This document shows positions 25,563 to 34,144 of a DNA stretch of 64,000 bases, in pieces; the stretch's first letter is position 1; each line of letters begins with the position of its first letter. The DNA comes from Gemmatimonadota bacterium (lineage in GTDB: Bacteria; Gemmatimonadota; Gemmatimonadetes; Gemmatimonadales; Gemmatimonadaceae): NCBI GenBank assembly GCA_016704465.1, contig JADJAD010000010.1, positions 186,001 to 250,000 on the forward strand. Direction: 5' to 3'. The position numbers and the translations under genes are program-made. The notes beneath the pieces were generated by a model, which was given only the letters and a program-made list of their open reading frames with translations, did not search any database and was not told the DNA's origin.

Positions 25563-26011
25563 TTGTCGACACGCGTCAGGCGCGTTGGGTCGTGCGACAC
25601 GACGAATCATGCCCGGCGGCTCACGCGTGAGTGAGGCACCGCCAGCCGCAGTGAGAGAGAGGCCGTCGGCACGTGGCTATCGACGGTTGGCCGCGCGCCG
25701 GCAATCGCGCGCCGGCGGGATCGCGCTGCGAGGCGCACGTAGGGGCGCGCGCGAACGGCTCCACGTTCGCGGACGACGTCGCGCAGGCGCGCGGGCCGCC
25801 TGATCGCGTTCCGGCAGGCGACGTGCGTGGGACGACGATCGAACTGCCAAGCAGCGGCATCGAGCACCCGTGGCCGACACGCCAAGTCCGTCTGCCGACG
25901 TCGCCGCTCTCCTCTACCGCTCGACGGCGCCGAGCGGCGGGTACGCAAGGCGAGCCCACATTCAGGGCGCACGACCCCCGCACCCCCTGCCACACCCGCG
26001 CCGCTCCCGGC
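25563..26011. other. 450-bp gap with no recognisable gene
   Basis: Open frames here on both strands are Arg/Ala/Gly-rich and resemble no family; they are GC-rich noise. No hairpin terminator or tandem array stands out. It separates the tRNA pair from the lysine operon promoter. Confidence 0.6.
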
Positions 26012-26017
26012 TACAAT
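26012..26017 (+). promoter_or_regulatory. -10 hexamer seven bases before dapE
   Basis: TACAAT lies seven bases before ATG 26025, with no ribosome-binding site between. Transcription from it would start at or within a base or two of the start codon, giving a leaderless message. No clear -35 is seen 17 bases upstream. Confidence 0.5.
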
Positions 26018-26024
26018 ACGTCCC

Positions 26025-27020
26025 ATGGTTGATGTCGTCGCGCTAGCCGCCGAGCTGCTGGCAATCGAGTCGCCCACCATGGGCGAGGGAAAGGCCGTGG
26101 ACTACGTCTCCCGCTGGCTGGTCGCCCGCGGGTGGAACGTCACGGTGCAGGAAGTCACCCCGGGACGCGGGAACGTCTGGGCCTCGCGCGCCGGCGGCGG
26201 CGTGACGCTCTCGACCCACCTCGACACAGTCCCGCCGTACGTCCCACCCCGCCTGGAGCACGACCGGCTGTACGGCCGCGGCTCGTGCGATGCGAAGGGA
26301 CTCGTGGCCGCGATGCTGGTGGCCGCCGACACTCTCGCCGGCCAGGGCGAGGACCGGGTCGACCTGCTCTTCGTCGTCGGCGAGGAGAAGGGCTCCGATG
26401 GTGCGCGGGCCGCCAATCGCCTCCCCGCCACCTCGCGCTACCTGATCAACGGCGAGCCCACGGAGAGCAAGCTCGCCGTCGGGTGCAAGGGATCGCTGCG
26501 CGCACACCTCCGCGTCCGGGGGCGCGAGGCGCACTCGGCGTATCCGCACCTGGGGCAGTCGGCGATCGAGCCGATGGTCGCGCTGCTCCCGACGCTCAAG
26601 GACGTTGCGTGGCCCACCGACGATCGACTCGGCCCCACGACGGTGAACATCGGGACGATCAGGGGCGGCACGGAGGCCAACGTGATCCCCGGGGAGTGCG
26701 AAGTCGAACTGATGTTCCGTCTCGTTGGGCCGGTCGAGGTGGTGCGGGCACGACTCGAGGCATGGGTGGCTGGTCGCGCCGAGATCACCTACGCGTCGCA
26801 CATCCCCGCGCAGTTCTTCCACACCATCCCCGGCTTCGACACCGCGGCGGTGGCCTATACCTCGGACATTCCGCTGCTCGACCGCTGGGGAACGCCGCTC
26901 CTCTTCGGCCCGGGCTCCATCCACGTCGCGCACACGCCTGACGAGTACATCGACATCGGCGAGCTGCGTGCCGCGGTCGATGGCTATTCGCGGCTGGTGC
27001 GCGCCCTGCTCGACGCCTGA
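26025..27020 (+). CDS. dapE: M20 metallopeptidase, probable succinyl-diaminopimelate desuccinylase
   Basis: 331 aa from ATG 26025; the frame is open further upstream but without family similarity. LSTHLDTVPPY carries the first zinc ligand and catalytic Asp, LYGRGSCDAKGLVAAM the bridging Asp, FVVGEEKGSDGA the catalytic Glu pair, and INGEPTESKLAVGCKG the next ligand; REAHSAYPHLGQSA belongs to the dimerisation lid. ArgE and other M20 amidohydrolases look alike. Placement at the head of asd-lysC-dapB-dapA-dapD, with DapD present, makes DapE the best reading. The stop and asd start share a base (TGATG). Confidence 0.88.
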   Translation: MVDVVALAAELLAIESPTMGEGKAVDYVSRWLVARGWNVTVQEVTPGRGNVWASRAGGGVTLSTHLDTVPPYVPPRLEHDRLYGRGSCDAKGLVAAMLVAADTLAGQGEDRVDLLFVVGEEKGSDGARAANRLPATSRYLINGEPTESKLAVGCKGSLRAHLRVRGREAHSAYPHLGQSAIEPMVALLPTLKDVAWPTDDRLGPTTVNIGTIRGGTEANVIPGECEVELMFRLVGPVEVVRARLEAWVAGRAEITYASHIPAQFFHTIPGFDTAAVAYTSDIPLLDRWGTPLLFGPGSIHVAHTPDEYIDIGELRAAVDGYSRLVRALLDA

Positions 27021-28105
27021 TGTCGTTTTCCTCGACCAAGCCGGCCCGCAAGTGGCCGGTCGCCGTGCTGGGCGCCACCGGCGCCGTCGGCCAGACGTTC
27101 ATCCGCCTGCTGCAGGGGCACCCCTGGTTCGAGGTCGCCGAGGTGGCGGCGTCGGAGCGCTCGGCAGGCAAGCGCTACGCTGAGGCCGCCCGCTGGATCG
27201 AAGGGACGCTCCCGCCCGACGTCGCGGCGCTGACGGTCGCGCCGTGCGATCCCGCCCAGGTCCGCTCGCAGATTGTCTTCTCGGCGCTCGACTCCAACGT
27301 TGCCGGCGAGGTCGAGGCCGCGTTCGCGCGCGCCGGTCGCCTGGTGCTGAGCAACGCGAAGAACTACCGCATGGACGCCGACGTCCCGCTCGTCATCCCC
27401 GAGGTCAACGCCCCGCATCTGGGCTTGCTGGCGCATCAGCGGCACGCGCGTGGATTTGCGGCTGGCGGAGGGATCGTCACCAACGCCAACTGCGCCGCGA
27501 CGGTCGCGGCGATGGCGCTCGCGCCACTCCACGAGGCGTTCGGGCTGGACAAGGTCTTCGTCACCACCATGCAGGCGATCTCGGGGGCGGGATACCCGGG
27601 CGTCCCCTCGCTCGACATCCTCGGCAACGTCATTCCCTACATCGGGGACGAGGAGCCGAAGATCGAGCGCGAGATGCACAAGATGCTTGGCCAGCTCACC
27701 GAGACCTCGATCACGCCGGCAGACTTCGCCGTGAGCGCGCAGGCCAACCGCGTCGCGACCGAGAACGGACACCTCATCTGCCTGTCGATCGGCTTTCGAC
27801 GCCGCGTCACCGCGGACGAGGCCGCGGCGACCCTGCGCCACTGGCAAGGCTGCGAGGCCGCCCGCGGGCTGCCGTCATCGCCCGAGCACCCGATCGTCGT
27901 CACTGATGTGGCCGACCGTCCCCAGACGCGGCGCGACGTCATGCTCGGCCGAGGGATGACCGTGACCGTCGGGCGCATCCGTCCCGATCCGATCCTCGAT
28001 GTCAAGCTCGTGGCGCTCGGGCACAACACCATTCGTGGTGCTGCGGGTGGCTCGATCCTCAACGCCGAGGTGCTCGCCGCGCAGGGCGCCTTCGATAGCG
28101 CATGA
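27020..28105 (+). CDS. asd: Aspartate-semialdehyde dehydrogenase
   Basis: 361 aa. It reduces aspartyl phosphate to the semialdehyde for lysine, threonine and methionine. VLGATGAVGQTFIRLL is the NADP loop, VLSNAKNYRMD and NANCAATVAAMALAP hold the catalytic cysteine, and MQAISGAGYPGVPSLDILGN (in part) is typical of the archaeal/fungal-type Asd rather than the enterobacterial one. A histidine in NGHLICLSIGFRR completes the active site. It overlaps lysC by ATGA. Confidence 0.94.
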   Translation: MSFSSTKPARKWPVAVLGATGAVGQTFIRLLQGHPWFEVAEVAASERSAGKRYAEAARWIEGTLPPDVAALTVAPCDPAQVRSQIVFSALDSNVAGEVEAAFARAGRLVLSNAKNYRMDADVPLVIPEVNAPHLGLLAHQRHARGFAAGGGIVTNANCAATVAAMALAPLHEAFGLDKVFVTTMQAISGAGYPGVPSLDILGNVIPYIGDEEPKIEREMHKMLGQLTETSITPADFAVSAQANRVATENGHLICLSIGFRRRVTADEAAATLRHWQGCEAARGLPSSPEHPIVVTDVADRPQTRRDVMLGRGMTVTVGRIRPDPILDVKLVALGHNTIRGAAGGSILNAEVLAAQGAFDSA

Positions 28106-29461
28106 TCGTCGTCAAGTTCGGCGGGACCTCGGTGGGTGACAGCGCGGCGATCGAACGGCTCGCCGGGATCGTGCGCGACAGACTGCCCCGTCGCCCGATC
28201 GTGGTGGTTTCGGCCATGGGCGGCACGACGAACGCGCTCGTGGCCCTCGCCGAGCAGGCGGCCGACGGTCAGCTCATCAGCGCCATTCGCGGGGTCGAGG
28301 CGTTGCGGCTGCGGCACATCAGCACGGCCGAGGCGCTGCTCGGCGACACGCCGCGCGCGCACGAACTCATCTCGGAGCTCAGCGCCACCTTTGACGAGCT
28401 GGCCTCACTCGCCGAGGCGCTCTCGGTGCTGGGGCATTCCACGCCGCGCAGTAACGATGCAATCGCCGCCAAGGGGGAGATGCTGTCCTCGCTGCTCGTG
28501 GCCGCGGCGCTGGTGGAGCGGGGCATCCCCGCCGAGCATGTGGACGCGACCACGGTCATGATCACCGGCGATCAGTTCGGCCGCGCCGAACCTCGTCCCG
28601 ATCGCATCGCCGAAAGCGCGCAGAAGGTGCTCCGCCCCATGGTGGAGCGCGGCGCCGTGCCGGTGCTGGGCGGCTACATCGGCTCGACGGAGCACGGACT
28701 CGTGACCACGCTCGGTCGCGGCGGCTCCGACTTCTCGGCGTCGCTGTTCGGCGCGGCGCTGGGCGCCGAGGCGATCGAGATCTGGACCGACGTCGATGGC
28801 ATGCTGACCTGCGACCCCCGGGTGGTGCCGCAGGCGCGGCTCATCGAGCGCATTCGCTTCGACGAAGCGAGCGAACTGGCGTCGTTCGGGGCGAAGGTGC
28901 TCCACCCCAGCACGATCACCCCGGCCGTGCGTCTCGGGATCCCGGTCTACATCTACAATGCCCGCAATCCTGCGGGGAGCGGGACGCTGATCACCTTCGA
29001 TGCGCCGAAGCGCCCGGTGTCGGCGCTGGCCGGCAAGCAGGGCGTGACGGTGATCAAGGTGCGCAGCCCGCGCATGCTGCTGCAGCATGGCTTCCTGCGC
29101 ACGCTCTTCGAGGTCTTCGACCGCCACCGCACGTCGGTAGACGTGGTGGCGACGTCGGAGGTCAGCGTCAGCGTGACGATCGACGACGTGTCGCACCTCG
29201 ATTCGCTCGTCGTCGACCTGCTCGCACCTCGGCGACGTGTCGGTCGAGCGCAATCGCGGCATCGTCGCACTCGTTGGTGCCGGACTCACCGAGTCCAGCG
29301 AGGCCATGGCGCGCGCCTTTGGCGCCCTGCGATCGCTACGCGTGCACATGCTTTCGCTCAGCGCCAACGGGATCAACCTGACCCTGCTCGTCGATGGCGA
29401 CCAGGTTGGCGAGGCGCTGCGGCGCCTGCACGAGGAGTTCTTCACCGCCGAGGCGTCGTGA
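28102..29461 (+). CDS. lysC: Aspartate kinase, frame broken near 29225
   Basis: About 452 aa, the size of a monofunctional aspartokinase with two ACT domains. KFGGTSVGDSAAIERLA is the N-terminal signature; RGGSDFSASLFGAALGAEAI and EIWTDVDGMLTCDPRVV form the kinase core; FDEASELASFGAKVLHPST is conserved. The ACT region begins VTVIKVRSPRMLLQHGFLR and continues SVERNRGIVALVGAGLTESS in another frame. At about 29222-29230 one extra base shifts the frame (VDLLAPRRR instead of VDLLHLGDVSVE). The ACT domains allow feedback inhibition, probably by lysine. The stop overlaps dapB (GTGA). Confidence 0.93.
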
Positions 29462-30162
29462 CCCTGCGCATCCTGGTCATCGGCGACGGGAAGATGGGCC
29501 GGGCGATCGCGCAGCTGGCGGCCGAGCGCGGTCACGAGATTGTCGCGCTGCTTGGCGCGGGGGACAACACCGACGGGGCGGCGATCCGGGCCAGCGCCGG
29601 CCACGCCGACGTGGCGATCGAGTTCACCGAACCCGGCGCGGCCCGGGCCAACGTGGCCGCGTGCGTGGCGGCCGACCTTCCCGTGGTCACCGGAACGACC
29701 GGCTCGTACGAGGCGCTCCCCGAGATCGAGGCAGAGGTGGCCCGCCGAAATGGCGCGCTGTTCTGGGCGCCGAACTTCTCGCTCGGCGTGGCGCTGGTGC
29801 TCGAGCTGGCCCGACAGGCCGGCGCGGCCTTCGCCCGGCAGCCGCAATTTGACGTGCACCTCGTCGAGACCCATCATCGGGCCAAGAAGGACGCGCCGTC
29901 CGGTACGGGAGCGGCGATGGCGGCAGCGGCCGCATCCGGCCTCGGCCGGCCGGTTCCGGTGACCAGCGTGCGCGTCGGTAGCGTGCCGGGGACGCACACG
30001 CTCATCGTCGACGGGGCGTTCGAGCAGGTCACGCTCACCCATGAGGCGCGCGACCGCCGCGTCTTCGCCGACGGCGCCCTGCGTGCGGCGGAGTGGCTGG
30101 TGGGGCGTCACGGTATCTTCACCATGCGCGACCTCGTGCGCGCCCAACAGGAGATCGCGTGA
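29458..30162 (+). CDS. dapB: 4-hydroxy-tetrahydrodipicolinate reductase
   Basis: 234 aa from GTG 29458, one of the shorter DapB forms. LRILVIGDGKMGRAIAQL is the nucleotide loop, VTGTTGSYEALPEIE the conserved GTTG segment, APNFSLGVALVLELARQA the substrate region, and ETHHRAKKDAPSGTG the catalytic His and Lys motif. It reduces the product of DapA using NAD(P)H. It overlaps lysC and dapA by four bases each. Confidence 0.95.
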   Translation: MTLRILVIGDGKMGRAIAQLAAERGHEIVALLGAGDNTDGAAIRASAGHADVAIEFTEPGAARANVAACVAADLPVVTGTTGSYEALPEIEAEVARRNGALFWAPNFSLGVALVLELARQAGAAFARQPQFDVHLVETHHRAKKDAPSGTGAAMAAAAASGLGRPVPVTSVRVGSVPGTHTLIVDGAFEQVTLTHEARDRRVFADGALRAAEWLVGRHGIFTMRDLVRAQQEIA

Positions 30163-31052
30163 TCGCTCGTCCACTCACGGGCTGCGGGACGGCCCTCGTC
30201 ACCCCGTTCACTCGCGACGGACAGGTGGATGAGCGGGCGCTGCGTGCCCTCGTCGCCTGGCAGCTCGCCGAAGGGATGCACTTCCTCGTGCCGTGCGGCT
30301 CCACCGGCGAGGCGGCCACGATGTCGGTGGAGGAGCAGGCGCGCGTGGTCGCTGTCACGGTGGACGAGGTCGCGGGACGCGTCCCCGTGGTCGCGGGGGC
30401 AGGCTCCAACGATACGCAGAAGGCCGTCGCCCTCTCCCTCGCCATGCGCGGTGCCGGCGCGACGCACCTGCTGCACGCCTCGCCCATGTACAACAAGCCG
30501 CAGCAGCGCGGCATCGTCGCTCACTTCCGGGCCATCGCCGAGTCGGTGGACGTGCCGATCGTCGTCTACAACGTGCCGGGGCGGACGGCGAGCAACATCG
30601 AGGCGCGCACGACCCTCGAGCTTGCGACCGTCCCGGGCATCGTCGGCATCAAGGAAGCCTCGGCCAATCTCGCCCAGATCGGTGACGTGCTGCGCGATCG
30701 CCCCCCAGGCTTTGCCGTGCTGTCGGGCGATGACGCGCTGACGCTCCCCATCATGGCGCTGGGTGGCGAGGGGGTCATCTCGGTCGTGAGCAACGGCACG
30801 CCACGACGAATGGTCGCGCTCGTGGACGCCTGCGCCGCGGGTGACTTCGCCACGGCGCGCACGCTGCATCGGCAACTCCTCCCCTGGATGACGGCGGCCT
30901 TCATCGAGGCCAATCCGGCGCCCGTCAAGGCGGCACTGGCCCTGATGGGGCGCATCGAGAACGTGCTGCGCCTCCCGCTGGTTCCGCTGGCCGACGACCT
31001 CACCTCAACAGTGCGGTCGGCCCTGGTCGCCGCTGGAGCCATTCACGCATGA
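30159..31052 (+). CDS. dapA: 4-hydroxy-tetrahydrodipicolinate synthase
   Basis: 297 aa from GTG 30159. A class I aldolase that condenses pyruvate and aspartate semialdehyde. GCGTALVTPF is the N-terminal signature; PCGSTGEAATMSVEEQ (GSTGE) binds pyruvate carboxyl; YNVPGRTASNI holds the catalytic Tyr, GIKEASANLAQI the Schiff-base Lys. The tail ANPAPVKAALALMG is conserved. It overlaps dapB (GTGA) and dapD (ATGA). Confidence 0.97.
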   Translation: MIARPLTGCGTALVTPFTRDGQVDERALRALVAWQLAEGMHFLVPCGSTGEAATMSVEEQARVVAVTVDEVAGRVPVVAGAGSNDTQKAVALSLAMRGAGATHLLHASPMYNKPQQRGIVAHFRAIAESVDVPIVVYNVPGRTASNIEARTTLELATVPGIVGIKEASANLAQIGDVLRDRPPGFAVLSGDDALTLPIMALGGEGVISVVSNGTPRRMVALVDACAAGDFATARTLHRQLLPWMTAAFIEANPAPVKAALALMGRIENVLRLPLVPLADDLTSTVRSALVAAGAIHA

Positions 31053-31909
31053 CGGGTGACACGCTCGCATCGCTTGCCGGTAGCATCGCCGAACTGGCCG
31101 CCTTCCCGCCGGGGACGGCATTGCCCGATTCCGCCGCGACGACCGTCGCCGAGCTGCTGCGCCTCCTCGAGGACGGAGAGGTGCGCGCCGCCGAGCGGGA
31201 GCACGACGGGCGCTGGCGCGCCGTGCCGTGGGTCAAGCAGGGGATCCTCGTGGCCTTCCGCTTCGGCAAGGTTGTCGCCCTGAATGCGAGCGAGGAGGGG
31301 GCGTTCAGCTTCTTTGACAAGGACACGCTCCCCACCCGGCGGCTCACGCTGAGCGACGGCGTGCGCGTCGTCCCGGGCGGGTCGACCATCCGCGCCGGCG
31401 CGTACGTTGCCCCGGGTGTGGTGTGCATGCCGCCGATGTACATCAATGTCGGCGCCTACGTGGGGACGGGGACGATGGTCGATTCCCACGCCTTGATCGG
31501 CTCCTGTGCACAGGTGGGTGCGCGGGTGCACATAAGCGCGGCCGCCCAGATCGGCGGCGTGCTGGAGCCGATCAACGCCGCTCCCGTCGTGATCGAGGAC
31601 GACGTCATCGTGGGCGGCAACTGCGGCGTGTACGAAGGGACGGTGGTACGCGAGCGCGCCGTGCTCGGTGCCGGCGTCGTCCTCACTCGCGGCACCCCGG
31701 TGTACGACCTCGTGCGCGAGACCGTCTATCGCGCCACCGCCGACACGCCGCTCGAGATCCCGGCCGGTGCCGTCGTCGTGCCCGGGGCGCGCGCGGTGCG
31801 CGAGGGCTGGGGCGCCTCGACCGGTCTCGCGCTCCAAACCCCGATCATCGTCAAGTACCGCGATGACAAGACCGACCTCGCGACCGCGCTCGAATCGTGG
31901 CTGCGCTAG
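31049..31909 (+). CDS. dapD: Tetrahydrodipicolinate N-succinyltransferase
   Basis: 286 aa. It succinylates tetrahydrodipicolinate, committing the pathway to the succinylase route. The C-terminal half is a left-handed beta helix with hexapeptide turns (VVPGGSTIRAGAYVAPGVVC in part, MYINVGAYVGTGTMVDSHAL in part, VHISAAAQIGGVLEPINAAP in part). The motif EDDVIVGGNCGVYEGTVV is DapD-typical. Together with the M20 enzyme at the operon head it defines succinylase-type lysine/DAP synthesis; dapC and dapF are not in the window. Confidence 0.95.
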   Translation: MTGDTLASLAGSIAELAAFPPGTALPDSAATTVAELLRLLEDGEVRAAEREHDGRWRAVPWVKQGILVAFRFGKVVALNASEEGAFSFFDKDTLPTRRLTLSDGVRVVPGGSTIRAGAYVAPGVVCMPPMYINVGAYVGTGTMVDSHALIGSCAQVGARVHISAAAQIGGVLEPINAAPVVIEDDVIVGGNCGVYEGTVVRERAVLGAGVVLTRGTPVYDLVRETVYRATADTPLEIPAGAVVVPGARAVREGWGASTGLALQTPIIVKYRDDKTDLATALESWLR

Positions 31910-33201
31910 CGAGGACCGGCGCCTCGGACGCCGTCGACGGGGCGGTGCGCGTCCCGGGAGACAAGTCGATCTCGCATCGCGCCCTGATGTTCTCGGCGTT
32001 TGCCGCCGGCACGTCGCGCGTGCGCGGCATCCTGCAGTCCGACGACGTGCACGCCACCGCCCGCGTCCTGCGAGCGTTAGGCTGGTCGGTCCCCGAGGTC
32101 GCCGCCCAGATGACCATCGCGGGCGGCGGACTCGTCTCGGGACTGCGTGCGCCGCGCGCAGGCCTGGACTGCGGGAACAGCGGGACCACCACGCGCCTCA
32201 TGGCCGGTGTCGCGGCGGCGCAGCCGTTTGCCAGCACGTTCGAGGGTGATGCCTCGCTGTCCCGGCGCCCCATGCGCCGTGTCGCGGCCCCGCTCGAGGC
32301 CATGGGGGCGCGCGTCGACTTCCTCGAGGGTCGCGATGGGCTCCCGATGACCGTGCATGGCGGCGCGCTCCGTTCGGTGTCGTGGGAGCTGCCCGTCGCC
32401 AGCGCCCAGCTCAAGAGTGCCATCCTGCTGGCCGGACTGTGTGGGGGCGTCAGCGTGCGGGTGCGCGAGCCGGCAGCAACACGCGACCATACCGAGCGCA
32501 TGCTCGCCGCCCGCGGCGTGTCGGTGGAATCGGTCGGCGGGTGGGTGTCGTTGCAACCGACGGATCGCCTGGTGGCGCGAGACGTCGACGTGCCCGGCGA
32601 TCCGTCGTCAGCGGCGTTCTTCGTGGCTCGAGCCCTGCTGGCAGGGGAGGGGAGCCTGCGCGTGGAACGCGTGCTGCACAGCCCCTACCGCGATGGCTTC
32701 CTGCGTGTTGTCCAACGCATGGGGGCGCGTATCGACATGCATCGCGACGCCGGCGACGCCCCCGACGCGCCCGACGCGCTGGTGGACCTGGTCGTCCACG
32801 GGGGCACCCGGCTGCGCGCGGTACAGGTCGGCCGCGACGACGTGACCGCCATGATCGATGAGATCCCGATGCTGGCCGTGCTCGCGGCGCGCGCCGAGGG
32901 AACGACCGAAGTGCGAGGCGCCGAGGAACTGCGCGTCAAGGAGAGCGACCGCATCGCCGCCGTCGTCTCCAACCTGCGCGCCATCGGCGTGACCGCGCAC
33001 GAGCTTCCCGACGGACTGGTCGTGGAAGGGACCGACGCCCCGCTCGAGGGACACGTGCTCGCGCACGCCGATCACCGTATCGCCATGGCGTTCGGTGTCC
33101 TGGGCGCTACGCGCGACTGCCGGATCACGCTCGACGATCCCGCGTGCGTCTCGGTCTCGTATCCCGACTTCTGGGCGGAGCTGCAGCGTGTCGCCCGATA
33201 A
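31897..33201 (+). CDS. aroA: 3-phosphoshikimate 1-carboxyvinyltransferase (EPSP synthase)
   Basis: 434 aa. The sixth step of the shikimate pathway. VPGDKSISHRALMFSAF (PEP-binding Lys, about 19-35), LDCGNSGTTTRLMAGV, GDASLSRRPMRRV and PVASAQLKSAILLAGL are the four conserved blocks; DEIPMLAVLAARAEGTTEVR holds the catalytic Asp, and the tail has HADHRIAMAFGVLG. It starts inside the end of dapD (13-base overlap) and ends inside the cmk start, so the aromatic and lysine genes share a transcript. Confidence 0.96.
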   Translation: MAALARTGASDAVDGAVRVPGDKSISHRALMFSAFAAGTSRVRGILQSDDVHATARVLRALGWSVPEVAAQMTIAGGGLVSGLRAPRAGLDCGNSGTTTRLMAGVAAAQPFASTFEGDASLSRRPMRRVAAPLEAMGARVDFLEGRDGLPMTVHGGALRSVSWELPVASAQLKSAILLAGLCGGVSVRVREPAATRDHTERMLAARGVSVESVGGWVSLQPTDRLVARDVDVPGDPSSAAFFVARALLAGEGSLRVERVLHSPYRDGFLRVVQRMGARIDMHRDAGDAPDAPDALVDLVVHGGTRLRAVQVGRDDVTAMIDEIPMLAVLAARAEGTTEVRGAEELRVKESDRIAAVVSNLRAIGVTAHELPDGLVVEGTDAPLEGHVLAHADHRIAMAFGVLGATRDCRITLDDPACVSVSYPDFWAELQRVAR

Positions 33202-33952
33202 CGTGGACGACACTCCCGGACGCGGCGGGCATGTTGCCGTCGCGATCGACGGGCCGGCCGCCTCGGGCAAGTCGTCGACCGCGCAGTGGGTCGCCGCCGA
33301 GCTGGGGTTCCGACACGTCGACTCGGGGGCGCTCTATCGCGCCACGACCGCTGCCGCCCTGCGATCCGGCGTTCCGCCGGCCGAGTGGACCGCCGCATTC
33401 CTGCTCACGCAAGCGGCGCGCGTGTCGCTCGCCCCGAATGAGACGTCGTTCACCCCACAGGTGGACGGCGAGTCGGTCACGGAGGAAATCCGTCGCCCGG
33501 ACGTGACGCGCGGGGTTCCGCATGTCGCGCAGGTCCCCGCGGTGCGGACGTGGGTGAACGCGCAGGTGCGAGCGGTGGCGCGTTCGCACGACGTCGTGTG
33601 CGATGGGCGCGACATGGGCACGGCGGTCTTTCCTGACGCCGACCTGAAGGTCTTTCTGGTGGCCGACCCATGGGAGCGTGCCCGGCGCCGGCTCATCCAG
33701 CGCCTGTCCCGGAGCCCCACGGAAGAGGAAATCGCCGAGGAGACCGATCGGCTCGTGCAGCGCGACGCGGCCGACGTGACGCAGACGGTGCAGGCCAAGG
33801 ATGCGGTCCTGATCGACACGACCTACCTGACGCAGGCCGAGCAGGTCGAGCGCATCGTGGCGCTGGTGCGGGCCGCGCGCCTGCGCCGACCGCTGACCCC
33901 GTGGGAGGGACTGCCGCTCGTCCCACCCCCAGCCGACGGCTCCATCGACTGA
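33188..33952 (+). CDS. cmk: Cytidylate kinase
   Basis: 254 aa from GTG 33188. VAIDGPAASGKSSTAQWVA is the P-loop; VDSGALYRATTAAAL the CMP-binding region; CDGRDMGTAVFPDADLKVFL the conserved Arg-Asp segment; LIDTTYLTQAEQVERIV closes the core. It phosphorylates CMP and dCMP. The last ~25 residues are a proline-rich extension. aroA-cmk-rpsA is a widely conserved order. A GTG at 33203 is an alternative start. Confidence 0.94.
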   Translation: MSPDNVDDTPGRGGHVAVAIDGPAASGKSSTAQWVAAELGFRHVDSGALYRATTAAALRSGVPPAEWTAAFLLTQAARVSLAPNETSFTPQVDGESVTEEIRRPDVTRGVPHVAQVPAVRTWVNAQVRAVARSHDVVCDGRDMGTAVFPDADLKVFLVADPWERARRRLIQRLSRSPTEEEIAEETDRLVQRDAADVTQTVQAKDAVLIDTTYLTQAEQVERIVALVRAARLRRPLTPWEGLPLVPPPADGSID

Positions 33953-33983
33953 AGGGTTGCACTCGAGCACGCTAACGCAGGCG

Positions 33984-34013
33984 TTGACTGCACCTTCGCA
34001 TTCGGGGTAAGTT
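33984..34013 (+). promoter_or_regulatory. Promoter of rpsA
   Basis: TTGACT (33984-33989) and TAAGTT (34008-34013) are separated by 18 bases, exactly the arrangement proposed for infC. About 125 bases of leader precede the rpsA ATG. CAGGAG at 34128-34133 is the ribosome-binding site. Confidence 0.7.
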
Positions 34014-34144
34014 TAGCGCTCCCCAAAATCGGGCCCGGTAGCGCTCACGTCCAGTCGACGTGCGTGACCCGGGCGTGATGCGTTCAATCACCACCACCTC
34101 GTCGCGGCGAGCCTAAACATCCGCTATCAGGAGTCACCCCAACT

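Noticed and set aside
28102..30162. A 686-codon aspartokinase-DapB fusion
   Set aside because: The linker is noise produced by a one-base shift near 29225; the true lysC end and dapB start overlap at 29458-29461.
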